Counted from the stretch's first letter, positions 16,781 through 25,606 are shown. The stretch: 64,000 nucleotides of DNA from Oscillospiraceae bacterium (GCA_015064255.1 SVSP01000005.1:1-64000), one strand, 5' to 3'. Numbers and translations are program-made. The notes: a model not told the origin generated them from the sequence alone.

Positions 16781-18952
16781 ATGGAATATCAAAGTATGAT
16801 ATGCGAAGTATGCGGAGGCGCAAGTTTTATCGAAAAGGACGATAAATTGATATGTTTGTATTGTGATACAACATATGAAAAAATTTCCGAAGTAGAAGAT
16901 GAAGAAGAAAGAGCTGCACGTGAAGCATTTAACAGAGCCGAACAAAAGCTTGACTGCTCACCACCGCGCTTTGATGAAGCTGAAGATGAATTTTCTAATC
17001 TGATAAAAAAATATCCGACTTGGAGTGTCGGATATTGGGGACTTGTAAGAGCTAAATACGGTATAAAATATGAAACCGATTTTGACGGCAAGCTTATTCC
17101 TTCGTGTTATAAAAGTGAATACTGCGATTTTCGCGAAGATTCAAATTTCAAAAAAGCAGTACAGCATGCCGAAAGCGAAGAGCGCAGAGAAAAATATGTT
17201 TCTGAAGGCAACAGAATATCTGAAACCTGTGCGGAATGGACAAACGAAGCCGGCAAATATTCTTATGATATATTCATAAGCTTTAAGGCTTCGGATGACC
17301 ACGGGAGCGAAACAAAAGATTTATACGAAATGCAAAATCTGTACACTTATCTTACCGATGTTGGTTATAAAGTGTTTTTCAGCCCTGTGTCTATGCGTCT
17401 GTATACAGGGAAGAACTATGACGCTTATATTTTCAATGCACTTGACAAAGCTAAAGTTATGATAGTTTACGGAAGTAACTATGAGTACTTTTCCACAACG
17501 TGGGTGCAAAATGAGTGGACAAGATATCTTCGTATGATGGCAAGAGGACACAAACAACCGGGATCGCTTATTGTTGCATACGATAAGTTCAATCCGAACG
17601 AATTGCCAAGACAACTTCGCAGTTTACAAGCCGTAAATGCGTCGGATAAAATATTCTATATTACACTCTCCGAAACGATAAAGAAAATAATTAATCCTAC
17701 GGAAAAAACTTCGCAGTCACAAGAAAAGAGCGAAAATGTTTCTGATGCATCCGAACAGGACAAATTTCATACTCATACATACAGTACCAAAATAATAGCG
17801 CCTACCTGTGTTGCAAAGGGATATACGCTTCATAAATGTAACTGCGGCCACGAATATAAGGATCAGTATACGGCGCTTACCGACCATCAATATGTAAAGA
17901 CTGAAGAAATTTCCGCCACGTGTAATACTGAGGGCAAAATAAAATATTCCTGCGATGTTTGCGGCGAGGTTAAAGAAGAAAAACTCGAACCCATTGGACA
18001 TAATTTTTCCGATTGGACGGAAAGCTCCTCACCTACTTGTATTAAAGAAGGTGTGAAAATTCGCAAATGCGTCAGGTGTGGATATATCGAAACAAAAGTT
18101 GTCCCGCCAAGTGGGCACACTTTCGGGGAATGGATTTTTTCGGGTGTTGCTGCATCAAAAGAAAAGCGACGTATATGCTCAAAATGCGGGTATACGGAAA
18201 TTGTACCGATATCCGACACTCCGGATTCGAATAAAAAAACAAGCGAAAAGTTCAAGCGCAATTGGAAAAAGCTTAATATCTGGCTGTTTTTGTCGTTGGC
18301 TTTTCTTACTATAGGCGCTCTGCTTTCAAATAATACTCGTGTGCTTGTAGACGGCGTTCCGTTGTATCCGTTTATGGGTAAAGTGGGTGGTATATCAACC
18401 TTGTTTTTTGAAATATTAAGGATAATACGTATTTCTAATGCGAAAAATGTAGATAAATACATACTTTTGTCATGTAAAAAAACAGAAGGCTTTGCTTCTG
18501 TTGCGTCTTTTATCGTTTTTCTACTTTTGGCAGCAACCGAAGAATTATATTCGGGATCAGAGATTTATGATTCTATTGCTGGTTTAGGCAGCTTCGCATT
18601 CGTTCACGCTGTATTTGCACTGATATGTTCATCTGTCGCGAAGTCTAAAGCAAAAAAAACACAGGTCAATTCCGGAAATAAAAGTCAAAACAACACAGCT
18701 TCCAACGTATCCCGAAACACCGCTAACAAATCTTCTGAGTATATCGAATTTTATATAAATACTCTTAAAAATACTGCCGCTAAGCAGGGAAATGAATCAA
18801 TAACAATAGATTCAAATAAAGTATATACGGTGTTTAACGCGCATACCGAAAAGGCTATTATAGTTGCATCGATGAAAAAAATTATGCGGAATCACGATCG
18901 AATAATTTTTGAATCACCTACTTCGATTGTTATACAGTATTTTGTAAAATAA
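16781..18952 (+). CDS. Membrane-anchored zinc-ribbon/TIR-domain protein
   Basis: This protein has 723 residues. Domains in order: N-terminal zinc ribbon (Cys8, Cys11, Cys25, Cys28); acidic helical linker; TIR domain (~160-300) starting YDIFISFK, with a predicted catalytic Glu245 in TTWVQNEW, matching the WV..E of NAD-cleaving TIRs such as SARM1; about four short repeats (~330-480) of the H-x-F...PTC..G...C..CG kind common in gut Firmicutes surface proteins; four hydrophobic segments (~498-620); and a small C-terminal domain (~655-723). Likely role: membrane-tethered NADase or signalling effector. The ATG is preceded by GGAGGA at 10 nt. A TTG six codons upstream overlaps the RBS and is rejected. 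Confidence 0.8.
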   Translation: MEYQSMICEVCGGASFIEKDDKLICLYCDTTYEKISEVEDEEERAAREAFNRAEQKLDCSPPRFDEAEDEFSNLIKKYPTWSVGYWGLVRAKYGIKYETDFDGKLIPSCYKSEYCDFREDSNFKKAVQHAESEERREKYVSEGNRISETCAEWTNEAGKYSYDIFISFKASDDHGSETKDLYEMQNLYTYLTDVGYKVFFSPVSMRLYTGKNYDAYIFNALDKAKVMIVYGSNYEYFSTTWVQNEWTRYLRMMARGHKQPGSLIVAYDKFNPNELPRQLRSLQAVNASDKIFYITLSETIKKIINPTEKTSQSQEKSENVSDASEQDKFHTHTYSTKIIAPTCVAKGYTLHKCNCGHEYKDQYTALTDHQYVKTEEISATCNTEGKIKYSCDVCGEVKEEKLEPIGHNFSDWTESSSPTCIKEGVKIRKCVRCGYIETKVVPPSGHTFGEWIFSGVAASKEKRRICSKCGYTEIVPISDTPDSNKKTSEKFKRNWKKLNIWLFLSLAFLTIGALLSNNTRVLVDGVPLYPFMGKVGGISTLFFEILRIIRISNAKNVDKYILLSCKKTEGFASVASFIVFLLLAATEELYSGSEIYDSIAGLGSFAFVHAVFALICSSVAKSKAKKTQVNSGNKSQNNTASNVSRNTANKSSEYIEFYINTLKNTAAKQGNESITIDSNKVYTVFNAHTEKAIIVASMKKIMRNHDRIIFESPTSIVIQYFVK

Positions 18953-18998
18953 CATAACGAAAACAGATAAAAATTCTCCAACTAAAGAGGGTAAGCTA

Positions 18999-20123
18999 AT
19001 GAATAATCAACCTAAAATAGAAGCCTTTAAAAGCTTTTATCAACAAGGAAAAGATTTGTATAACGCAGGAGATGTTGTTTCTGCGCGCGATTCATTTATA
19101 AAAGCCGCAGAGCTTGCTAACGACATTTCTGTGACTTCCACATCATATGAAGTGAGGATGGAATATCATAAAACAGCGACGAAAATACTTGAATTTGTAA
19201 AAAAATCTTGTGTAAAGAATCCTCCCAAACCAATAACGCCCAAAGGTGATGACAGTGAAAAAACGCCCGAAATAAAGGCGGAACCCAAAAGCACTATTTC
19301 TTTTGCTGATGTTGCGGGGCTTGAAGATGTAAAAGATCAGATACGGTTTAAGGTCATAGAGCCTATGAACAATCCCGAGCTTGCGGAGATATATCAGATA
19401 GAGCCGGGCGCAAAAATTTTGCTTTACGGTCCTCCCGGAACCGGAAAAACTTTTATTGCCCGTGCGATCGCGGGAGAAGTTGACGCTGCTTTTTATGCAA
19501 TAAACTGTCAAGATCTGATTTCAAAATATATGGGTGACAGTTCAAAAAAACTCGATGAGCTTTTTGATGCTGCACAGCAAAACGAGCGTGCAATAATATT
19601 CTTTGATGAATTTGATTCGGTTGCAAGTAAACGCGGAGATGGGTCTGACGGAGTGGATGCTGAAATGGCGCGTTTTGTTGCTACCTTTTTGACTAAAGTA
19701 GATGGATTCAAAAAGAGTGAAACAAACAAAATGCTGCTTCTTATTGCGGCTACTAACCGTCCGTGGACAATTGATTCCGCAATGCTTCGCGGAGGACGAT
19801 TTGATACTCATATTTACGTTGGTGTACCGGACCAAGAAGCAAGAGAGTTTCTTGTTAACAAAGTTCTTGCTAAGTTGCCGCTTGAAGAAGATGTAAATCT
19901 CTCGAGACTTGCAAGTGTTCTTGAAGGCTATGGCGGCGGAGATATTACAGCTATATGCAATAAAATAAAAACAAATGCATATATGCGTTCTATTAAGTCG
20001 GGGAAAGTGCAAAATATTACCAGAGAAGATTGCAACCTCGTACTTGTTTCTTCGCACAATATGATATCAAGCGAAGATCTTGAAAAATTCGAAAAATTCC
20101 GTATGAACGGAAGCATAGACTGA
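18999..20123 (+). CDS. Vps4-like AAA ATPase with N-terminal MIT-like domain
   Basis: This 374-residue protein begins with a ~75-residue three-helix segment rich in Ala and Lys/Glu (FKSFYQQGKDLYNAGDVVSA..) that resembles an MIT domain, then a Pro-rich linker, then one AAA module opening with FADVAGLEDVKDQI. It has Walker A GPPGTGKT (144-151), pore loop SKYMG (175-179, with the aromatic of Vps4 SKWLG), Walker B with Asp203/Glu204 (FFDEFDS), N253-R-P-W256 (the NxPW typical of the Vps4/katanin/spastin clade) and arginine fingers around RGGRFD (264-269). Such ATPases thread and disassemble ESCRT-III polymers. It is the last gene of the operon. No Vps4 C-terminal helix was confirmed. Confidence 0.82.
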   Translation: MNNQPKIEAFKSFYQQGKDLYNAGDVVSARDSFIKAAELANDISVTSTSYEVRMEYHKTATKILEFVKKSCVKNPPKPITPKGDDSEKTPEIKAEPKSTISFADVAGLEDVKDQIRFKVIEPMNNPELAEIYQIEPGAKILLYGPPGTGKTFIARAIAGEVDAAFYAINCQDLISKYMGDSSKKLDELFDAAQQNERAIIFFDEFDSVASKRGDGSDGVDAEMARFVATFLTKVDGFKKSETNKMLLLIAATNRPWTIDSAMLRGGRFDTHIYVGVPDQEAREFLVNKVLAKLPLEEDVNLSRLASVLEGYGGGDITAICNKIKTNAYMRSIKSGKVQNITREDCNLVLVSSHNMISSEDLEKFEKFRMNGSID

Positions 20124-20182
20124 TTTTAATCTAACAAATAAAAATCAGTCAAGACTAAAAAACAGAACTTTTATCATACATT

Positions 20183-20210
20183 GTAGGGGCGATTCGTGAA
20201 TTGCCCCTAC
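20183..20210 (+). repeat. Palindromic GTAGGGGC element
   Basis: GTAGGGGC (20183-20190) and GCCCCTAC (20203-20210) with ATTCGTGAAT-like inner pairing form a strong hairpin just past the ESCRT-like operon. There is no T run. Similar GGGGAC/GTCCC hairpins occur near 37066-37170. Confidence 0.75.
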
Positions 20211-20233
20211 GAGTTTGTGAAAACAATAAATAA

Positions 20234-20257
20234 TTTCTTTTCAGTAAAGTTTTTTGG
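20234..20257 (+). repeat. Copy of the AGTAAAGTTTTT repeat (core only)
   Basis: TTTCTTTTCAGTAAAG followed by TTTTTTGG is identical to the start of the longer repeat at 59717. It sits ~30 bp beyond the stop of the minus-strand GDPD gene. Confidence 0.7.
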
Positions 20258-20287
20258 CAGATTCCAAAAGCAGAGCCTTTGACAGAA

Positions 20288-21028
20288 TTACTCTTTTATT
20301 CTTCCGAGATATTTCATAAGCGGAACAGGGTCGTTGCAGGTTATCTGATCTGCACCGCGCTCTATGCAAAGACGGACATCTTCTTCGGTGTCGGCACAGT
20401 ACATTGAAACGTGTAATCCCTTTGAAACGTAGAACTCGCAAAGCTCGGATTTTACGAACATCATAGAAAGTCCGAGCGCGTCGTAATAACTGTAGGAATC
20501 GCTTTCAAATTCTTTCATCTGAATGTCGGGATAGCCGAGTGCGCGGGCGTTGTATTTTGTCTTTAAATATTTTACTATGCGTGCATTGAAAACATAGAAG
20601 ATCGACTGCTCAAAAACGCCGTATTTTTTTAAAAGAGCAACGGTAAGATCGGCGGTTTCTTCGGTGTATTCCTTGATCTCAACACCGAACATTATGTCGG
20701 GACGTTTTCTGAGAGCGAGTTGAATAGTTTCCTCAAGCGTGGGGACGGTCACTCCCTGACCTTTGAATTTGTCACCGAACTTTGCTTCGTAGCAGGCGTC
20801 GAGCTCTCTGACCTCTGCGAAAGTCATATCGCGAAGATGCTTGTCAACTCCGCAGGTGCGAAGTGCGTTGCCGTCGTGCATAAGAACGGGAACCTTGTCG
20901 GATGTAAGCCATACGTCGAATTCGAACGAGTCAACGCCGAGGTCCATAGCTGCTTCGTACGAAATAAGTGTGTTTTCGGGATATTTGCTGCAATATCCGC
21001 GGTGTCCTTCTACAATAATGTTTTTCAT
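20288..21028 (-). CDS. Glycerophosphodiester phosphodiesterase (GDPD family)
   Basis: This 246-residue cytoplasmic TIM-barrel protein has the GDPD motifs: HRGYCSKYPENT at the N-terminus (catalytic HR), an E-x-D pair in FEFDVW, MHDG (second catalytic His) and GADQITCNDP near the end. It hydrolyses glycerophosphodiesters to glycerol-3-phosphate and an alcohol. AAGGAA precedes the ATG, and its own promoter lies at 21068-21096. Its first ~49 bp recur at 14217-14265 on the far side of the ESCRT-like operon. Confidence 0.9.
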   Translation of the reverse strand: MKNIIVEGHRGYCSKYPENTLISYEAAMDLGVDSFEFDVWLTSDKVPVLMHDGNALRTCGVDKHLRDMTFAEVRELDACYEAKFGDKFKGQGVTVPTLEETIQLALRKRPDIMFGVEIKEYTEETADLTVALLKKYGVFEQSIFYVFNARIVKYLKTKYNARALGYPDIQMKEFESDSYSYYDALGLSMMFVKSELCEFYVSKGLHVSMYCADTEEDVRLCIERGADQITCNDPVPLMKYLGRIKE

Positions 21029-21067
21029 AGCTTTTAATTCCTTTTTGTGAGAATTTTACTTGCTTTT

Positions 21068-21096
21068 ATGGTAGCACAGAAATGGATTTTTTTCAA
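21068..21096 (-). promoter_or_regulatory. Promoter of the GDPD gene
   Basis: On the minus strand: -35 TTGAAA, 17-nt spacer ending CTGTGC, -10 TACCAT. Confidence 0.7.
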
Positions 21097-21268
21097 TAAC
21101 AAAAGTTAAAATTTTAAAAAATTCCGAGCCAAAAACAAAGTTGGCGATGCGAAATTTGGAAGAAAAGCAAAATATAAAATTAAGGCTTTGAGATCGACGG
21201 CGATGCTGACATCGGCACAGCGAAAATCCGTGTACTAACAATAAAAAAGTGATAAGGAGAATAACAAA

Positions 21269-21991
21269 ATGAATATTCTGTTTCTCGGTAACAGCTTGAT
21301 GTTTTTTAACGATATGCCTGCGATTTTTGATAATATTGCAAAATCGTTTGGCAAAGACCTGTTTGTACGCTCTATAACCAAGGGCGGCGCTACGATGACC
21401 GACTTTACGCTAAAGGAGTCAAGAGTCGGACAGGAATTTGCCAAGGCGATTTCCGAGCAGGCGTGGGATTATATTATAATCGAGCCCTCGCGCCGCATAA
21501 CACCCTACGAAAACAGCGTTCTTGAAGTGGAACGCGCTTCTGCAAAGATACTTTACGATGCAGCCAAGGCTAACGGTGCTGAAATTTTGCTTTACTGCGT
21601 ATGGGGAAATAATTCGGGCGACCTCAAATTGTTTAAGGCAGACTCACCGACGCATATGACTTCGGGAGAAATGCTGCCCATAACACGAGAAGAACACGCC
21701 CGCTTTATGCACGGTATTTCTCTGCGTGTTTCGAATGATCTTGGCGGTGTACGTATCATAGAAGCAGGCTCTGCGTTCGAAAATCTGATAACCGAGCATC
21801 CCGAGATAAATCTTTATCACGAGGACAAAAAACATCCGTCTCCCGAAGGCTCGTATCTTGCGGCGTGTGCGGTTTATTCAACGATTTTCGGTGAAAAGAC
21901 CGAGGGCGCGTCATACACCTTCGGGCTTGAAACAGCGGAAAAGCTGCAAAAAGCCTCCGACGCGGCAGTAATAGATAAGAAAACGCTTTAA
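21269..21991 (+). CDS. SGNH/GDSL-type hydrolase
   Basis: This 240-residue protein begins FLGNSLMFFND, so the nucleophile Ser lies in GNS instead of GDS. It continues with KGGATM (block II Gly), WGNNSG and a C-terminal DKKHPSPEGSYLAA (block V Asp/His). These suit an esterase or acetylhydrolase acting on a sugar or lipid ester. There is no signal peptide. AAGGAG precedes ATG. A promoter is not clear. The following URO-D-like gene is 96 nt downstream and may be co-transcribed. Confidence 0.75.
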   Translation: MNILFLGNSLMFFNDMPAIFDNIAKSFGKDLFVRSITKGGATMTDFTLKESRVGQEFAKAISEQAWDYIIIEPSRRITPYENSVLEVERASAKILYDAAKANGAEILLYCVWGNNSGDLKLFKADSPTHMTSGEMLPITREEHARFMHGISLRVSNDLGGVRIIEAGSAFENLITEHPEINLYHEDKKHPSPEGSYLAACAVYSTIFGEKTEGASYTFGLETAEKLQKASDAAVIDKKTL

Positions 21992-22087
21992 AATACCCTT
22001 TTCAGCGGACTCCGTCCAAAGGCTCTGCCTCCGGAATCCGCTTAGAATCTCAAAAACTTTACTGAAAGCAAGTGATAGGAGCAGATT

Positions 22088-23152
22088 ATGTCAAAAGAAA
22101 ATGCGCTTGCCGCGCTTAATTTGGAAGCACCGAAAAAGATCCCGCGCACAGAATATTCCGCAGATTCTCATTGGGAGCTTATCAAGGCGGTCACGGGAAT
22201 AGACGTTTCGCCCGAGAGCAGCCACGAGATCAGAACAAAAGCGTCTGCCGCCTTTATGAAGGCTTGGGACTACGGTTTTATATGGAATGTCTGGGCAACC
22301 AGCCATACCTGCCTGCAAGGCCACCACACAAAAATGGGACACGCCAAGTATGCCGCAGGCGGAGTGGACTTTTCAGATGAAATTTCCTGCCCTTTTGAAA
22401 CGCCCGAAGACGTGCTTGAGTTCCGTCCCGACGAATTTTATACCGTTCCCGACAAAAAATCCGTATTGGAACAGATAAACGGTCAATATCATTATCTCGA
22501 AAACACCTTTCCCGACTGCGTCAATATGACGGGAAGCTATATAAGCTGCTTCAGCGGTCTTATTGATATGTTCGGTTGGGAAATGCTTCTTACCGCCGCA
22601 GGAACCGATCCCGAAGAATTCGGACAGGTTGTAGAAAGCTACGGCAGATTTATTACAAAATATTTCGAGATACTTGCCGAAAGCGATGCCGACGTCGTTA
22701 TGATACACGATGATCTTTGCTGGACAAGCGGTCCGGTTATAGCTCCGCAATGGTATCGCGATTACGTTTTCCCCGTACTGAAAAAAGAGACTTCTATACT
22801 CAAGGATTGCAACAAAAAGGTTCTCTTCACAAGCGACGGAAATTTCACCGAATTTATTGACGATATTGCAAAATGCGGTGTTGACGGCTTCGTTCTTGAA
22901 CCTACCACCGATATGAAATATATGGCTGAAAAATACGGCAAGACCCACGTTATCGTAGGAAATGCCGATACACGAATTCTGCTTGGAGGAACAAAGGACG
23001 ACATAGAAGCAGAGGTAAGACGCTGTATGGACATAGGCAGAGATTGTCCCGGATTCTTTATGGCGGTAGGAAATCACATTCCGTCCAACACTCCCGTTGA
23101 GAATGCACTCTATTACAACGAGATGTACGAAAAATATGCTGTTCGAAAGTAA
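22088..23152 (+). CDS. Uroporphyrinogen decarboxylase-family protein, zinc motif altered
   Basis: This 354-residue URO-D-superfamily barrel shows MIHDDLCW, a C-terminal EAEVRRCMDIGRDCPGFFMA region and NHIPSNTPVENALYY, all typical of MtaA/CmuA-like members. Where relatives have H-x-C-G, this protein has TSDGNF, so the usual zinc site looks absent. The product is probably not HemE. AGGAG precedes ATG, and the gene is closed by the terminator at 23181. The spacer before it (21992-22087) contains a degenerate copy of the dispersed repeat. Confidence 0.75.
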   Translation: MSKENALAALNLEAPKKIPRTEYSADSHWELIKAVTGIDVSPESSHEIRTKASAAFMKAWDYGFIWNVWATSHTCLQGHHTKMGHAKYAAGGVDFSDEISCPFETPEDVLEFRPDEFYTVPDKKSVLEQINGQYHYLENTFPDCVNMTGSYISCFSGLIDMFGWEMLLTAAGTDPEEFGQVVESYGRFITKYFEILAESDADVVMIHDDLCWTSGPVIAPQWYRDYVFPVLKKETSILKDCNKKVLFTSDGNFTEFIDDIAKCGVDGFVLEPTTDMKYMAEKYGKTHVIVGNADTRILLGGTKDDIEAEVRRCMDIGRDCPGFFMAVGNHIPSNTPVENALYYNEMYEKYAVRK

Positions 23153-23180
23153 ATAAAGCAGAACTTTTCTAAAAAATTAA

Positions 23181-23215
23181 AAGACGAAGAATTTTTAAAT
23201 TCTTCGTCTTTTTTC
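23181..23215 (+). terminator. Terminator after the URO-D-like gene
   Basis: The stem AAGACGAAGAATTT / AAATTCTTCGTCTT is followed by TTTTTC. Confidence 0.9.
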
Positions 23216-23290
23216 TTTATAATTACCATTTCTGTGAACACAGATGTTGTTTTTTATGATATTTTATTTCACCAAGGACTTTATTTCTAA

Positions 23291-24127
23291 TTACTCCCAC
23301 ATTCCGAGGTTTTCCTTGGGTTTTGAGAAAACCGAGATAGGTTTGTTTTCAAAAATCTCGTTTGCGTTGTTCACAAAGTCCTCGCAGGTGAGTCTGCGCT
23401 CTCTGTATATCGTCTTCGGACAGCCGAATCCGACCTCGTACAGCCAAACGCCACTGTAATTTATCTCCTTGAATGCGCCGAGCACAGCCTGCCAATCAAG
23501 CTTTCCCTCTCCGGGGAGCCAATGGCGCTCGTTTATAAAATCGTAATCGGAAATGTGCGTTGTGATTATCTTGCCGCCGAGCGCGCGGATGAAATCGCAC
23601 GGGTCTTCGGTCAGCATATGGTTTGTGTCAAAGCAGACACGCAGGTCGGGGTGTGCCGAAATAAGCTCGAGCATTTCGTCCGAATTTTTGCCAAGACAGG
23701 TGCGCGGAAGATCTTCTACTGCGATGACCGCACCGCACGTCTTCGCAAAATCGGCAAGCTTTGCAAGATTTCCCTTTGAGCGTGACATTCTGTCCTTACG
23801 TTCATCGTCCGAAATTGGCTCTCCGCTCGGATGGATAACGAATTTGTCGATTCCGATAGCCGAAGCTTTTCTTATTAGCTCGCTGTGATATGCGACCGTT
23901 TCGTCTGCCATAGATGCGCTCGAAATATCGTATTTCCAGAAAGGAAGATGGAACGACCAAAGCTTTACGCCGTATTTTTCGGCAAGTCGGGATATTTCGG
24001 CGTAATCGAGCGTGTCGTATTTGTCAAGGCTAACGCTTATCTCCATAGCTTCGATTCCTGACTTCTGGTATGCGAAAAAAAGCTCTTCTGTGATATTGCT
24101 TCCGCTTGAAAGACCAATTTTATACAT
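23291..24127 (-). CDS. Sugar phosphate isomerase/epimerase-like TIM barrel
   Basis: This 278-residue protein of the xylose isomerase-like (AP-endonuclease 2) superfamily shows WSFHLPF, VIAVEDLPR (metal-ligand Glu), VCFDTNH (Asp and His ligands), TTHISDYD (His/Asp) and GEGKLDW. It probably isomerises or epimerises a sugar or inositol derivative. The substrate is unknown. ATG is preceded by GGAG. It lies 108 bp downstream of the membrane-protein gene on the same strand and may end that transcription unit. Confidence 0.82.
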   Translation of the reverse strand: MYKIGLSSGSNITEELFFAYQKSGIEAMEISVSLDKYDTLDYAEISRLAEKYGVKLWSFHLPFWKYDISSASMADETVAYHSELIRKASAIGIDKFVIHPSGEPISDDERKDRMSRSKGNLAKLADFAKTCGAVIAVEDLPRTCLGKNSDEMLELISAHPDLRVCFDTNHMLTEDPCDFIRALGGKIITTHISDYDFINERHWLPGEGKLDWQAVLGAFKEINYSGVWLYEVGFGCPKTIYRERRLTCEDFVNNANEIFENKPISVFSKPKENLGMWE

Positions 24128-24235
24128 AGTTTTTCTCCGTTTGTAATAATTTTATAATAAAATCAAAGTATTTGTATCTTTAAAAGTGCTGTGTGTTGAA
24201 TGACATTACTTTCATAGCTACTCTTATACCTTTCT

Positions 24236-24832
24236 TTAATTATCGCTGATTTTCTCTCCGTCACATTTTTTCCACAGATAGCGGTAAATAGCCAAAACAC
24301 CGGCAAAGTATATTGCAAAATATACTGCGTAGCACGCGGTGTATGCGGCGTAATCGGCAAAAATCAGCTCAACATCCTGACGCACCGCATCCATTCGTCC
24401 CGAATAAGTGAGATATGTAAGCTCGAACCAGTCGGTAGGCGTAAGAGAAAATATGCCATATCTTGTTGAAAGTCCGCACTCACCCGTAGAGTAGAGAAAA
24501 CGGACAAGCTCGGGTATCCAAAAGAGCTTTATCGCGCTTTTCAGCCAAGCTTTTTTATCATCGGTAAAAGTGTGACGTTCTTTGATCGTATTTTTAAGAA
24601 AAAAGGACATCGCCGCCCACGCGATAAGAAAAGACGATACCCACATAGGCAGGGACATTACAAGAAAAAGCAAGACTTTGTTCTCCTCGGAAAAGATAGC
24701 TCTGCCGACACCGAGAAAGAGTGCGCCTATAAAACGTCCGCCATATGATGACACAATACCGACAAGAAGCACGGTGAAGATACATTTGATCGTTTCGCCC
24801 ACACCTGCTGCTTTCTTTTTTCCTGTTACCAT
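24236..24832 (-). CDS. Small integral membrane protein of unknown function
   Basis: This 198-residue protein has hydrophobic stretches at about 15-40, 50-78 and 160-185, and possibly one more near 95-110. A cluster of Lys at both ends suggests cytoplasmic termini. I recognise no family. AAGGAG lies 9 nt before ATG, and the gene starts 38 nt after the histidine phosphatase gene, so the two are probably co-transcribed. Confidence 0.65.
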   Translation of the reverse strand: MVTGKKKAAGVGETIKCIFTVLLVGIVSSYGGRFIGALFLGVGRAIFSEENKVLLFLVMSLPMWVSSFLIAWAAMSFFLKNTIKERHTFTDDKKAWLKSAIKLFWIPELVRFLYSTGECGLSTRYGIFSLTPTDWFELTYLTYSGRMDAVRQDVELIFADYAAYTACYAVYFAIYFAGVLAIYRYLWKKCDGEKISDN

Positions 24833-24870
24833 AACTTAAAACTCCTTTGGCTTCATGTTTTTAAAAAGAT

Positions 24871-25590
24871 TCAAAACCTTAGCGCATTATTATAATTTGT
24901 CGGAAGTCCTTCTCTGTAAAGATGCGAATCGGAAGAAAGGGTGAGCACCTTGGGGATAGAATATCCTTCCTTGCCGTCAAATTCAATAACGGTCATACCC
25001 GTGTGACCCATATCAAAATGAGTTGAGAACATCGGATACGGAATATCAAGCAAACAGCTCAGGAAAGCAAGTCCGAAGCCCTGATGGGCAAAAAGCGCAA
25101 TACGTTTGTCGTTTGCCTCTCTTATTTTGTATCTGCCCGTATATCTGTCGTGCTCGTAGCCGAGCTCGCCGAGCAGGGTATCCACGCCGTCATAAATGCG
25201 CTCGATCCCTTTTTTGTAGTTGTAGCCTTCGAATGCCGGATGCTCGTACCAGCGGTCGCCAAGATCTCTTATTGACTTTTCGTTGAAAAGCTGTCTTGTC
25301 CATTCCTCGTGGAATAGCCATCTTACGCCCTTTCCGTCCTCTCTTTTGACGGTGAGATCCTTCCAAGCGTGATTTTCGTGTGCAAAGTCGAGAAGAATGG
25401 GCTCTTTTTTGAGTATTTCACAGGTAGGCTTCGAGGTGAGCATAGCTCTGTTCGAGGTTGAAGAATAAATTTTATCTATACCGTAAAGCGCAAGTCTTTT
25501 TGCAACGGCTTCTGCCTGACGCTCTCCGAGAGGAGTGAGCGAGTCCGGATCGTATATCGGATCGCCGTGACGTACGTAGAATAATAACAT
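24871..25590 (-). CDS. Histidine phosphatase family protein (phosphoglycerate mutase-like)
   Basis: This 239-residue protein starts MLLFYVRHGDP (catalytic His in RHG), has SSTSNRAMLTS (phosphate-binding Arg) and FAHQG (second catalytic His). It resembles small-molecule phosphatases of branch 1. The start at 25590 is chosen because AAGGAG lies 9 nt upstream. An ATG 14 codons earlier would overlap the preceding gene. It is the second gene after the amidohydrolase (16-nt gap). Confidence 0.85.
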   Translation of the reverse strand: MLLFYVRHGDPIYDPDSLTPLGERQAEAVAKRLALYGIDKIYSSTSNRAMLTSKPTCEILKKEPILLDFAHENHAWKDLTVKREDGKGVRWLFHEEWTRQLFNEKSIRDLGDRWYEHPAFEGYNYKKGIERIYDGVDTLLGELGYEHDRYTGRYKIREANDKRIALFAHQGFGLAFLSCLLDIPYPMFSTHFDMGHTGMTVIEFDGKEGYSIPKVLTLSSDSHLYREGLPTNYNNALRF

Positions 25591-25606
25591 AATACAGATC
25601 TCCTTT

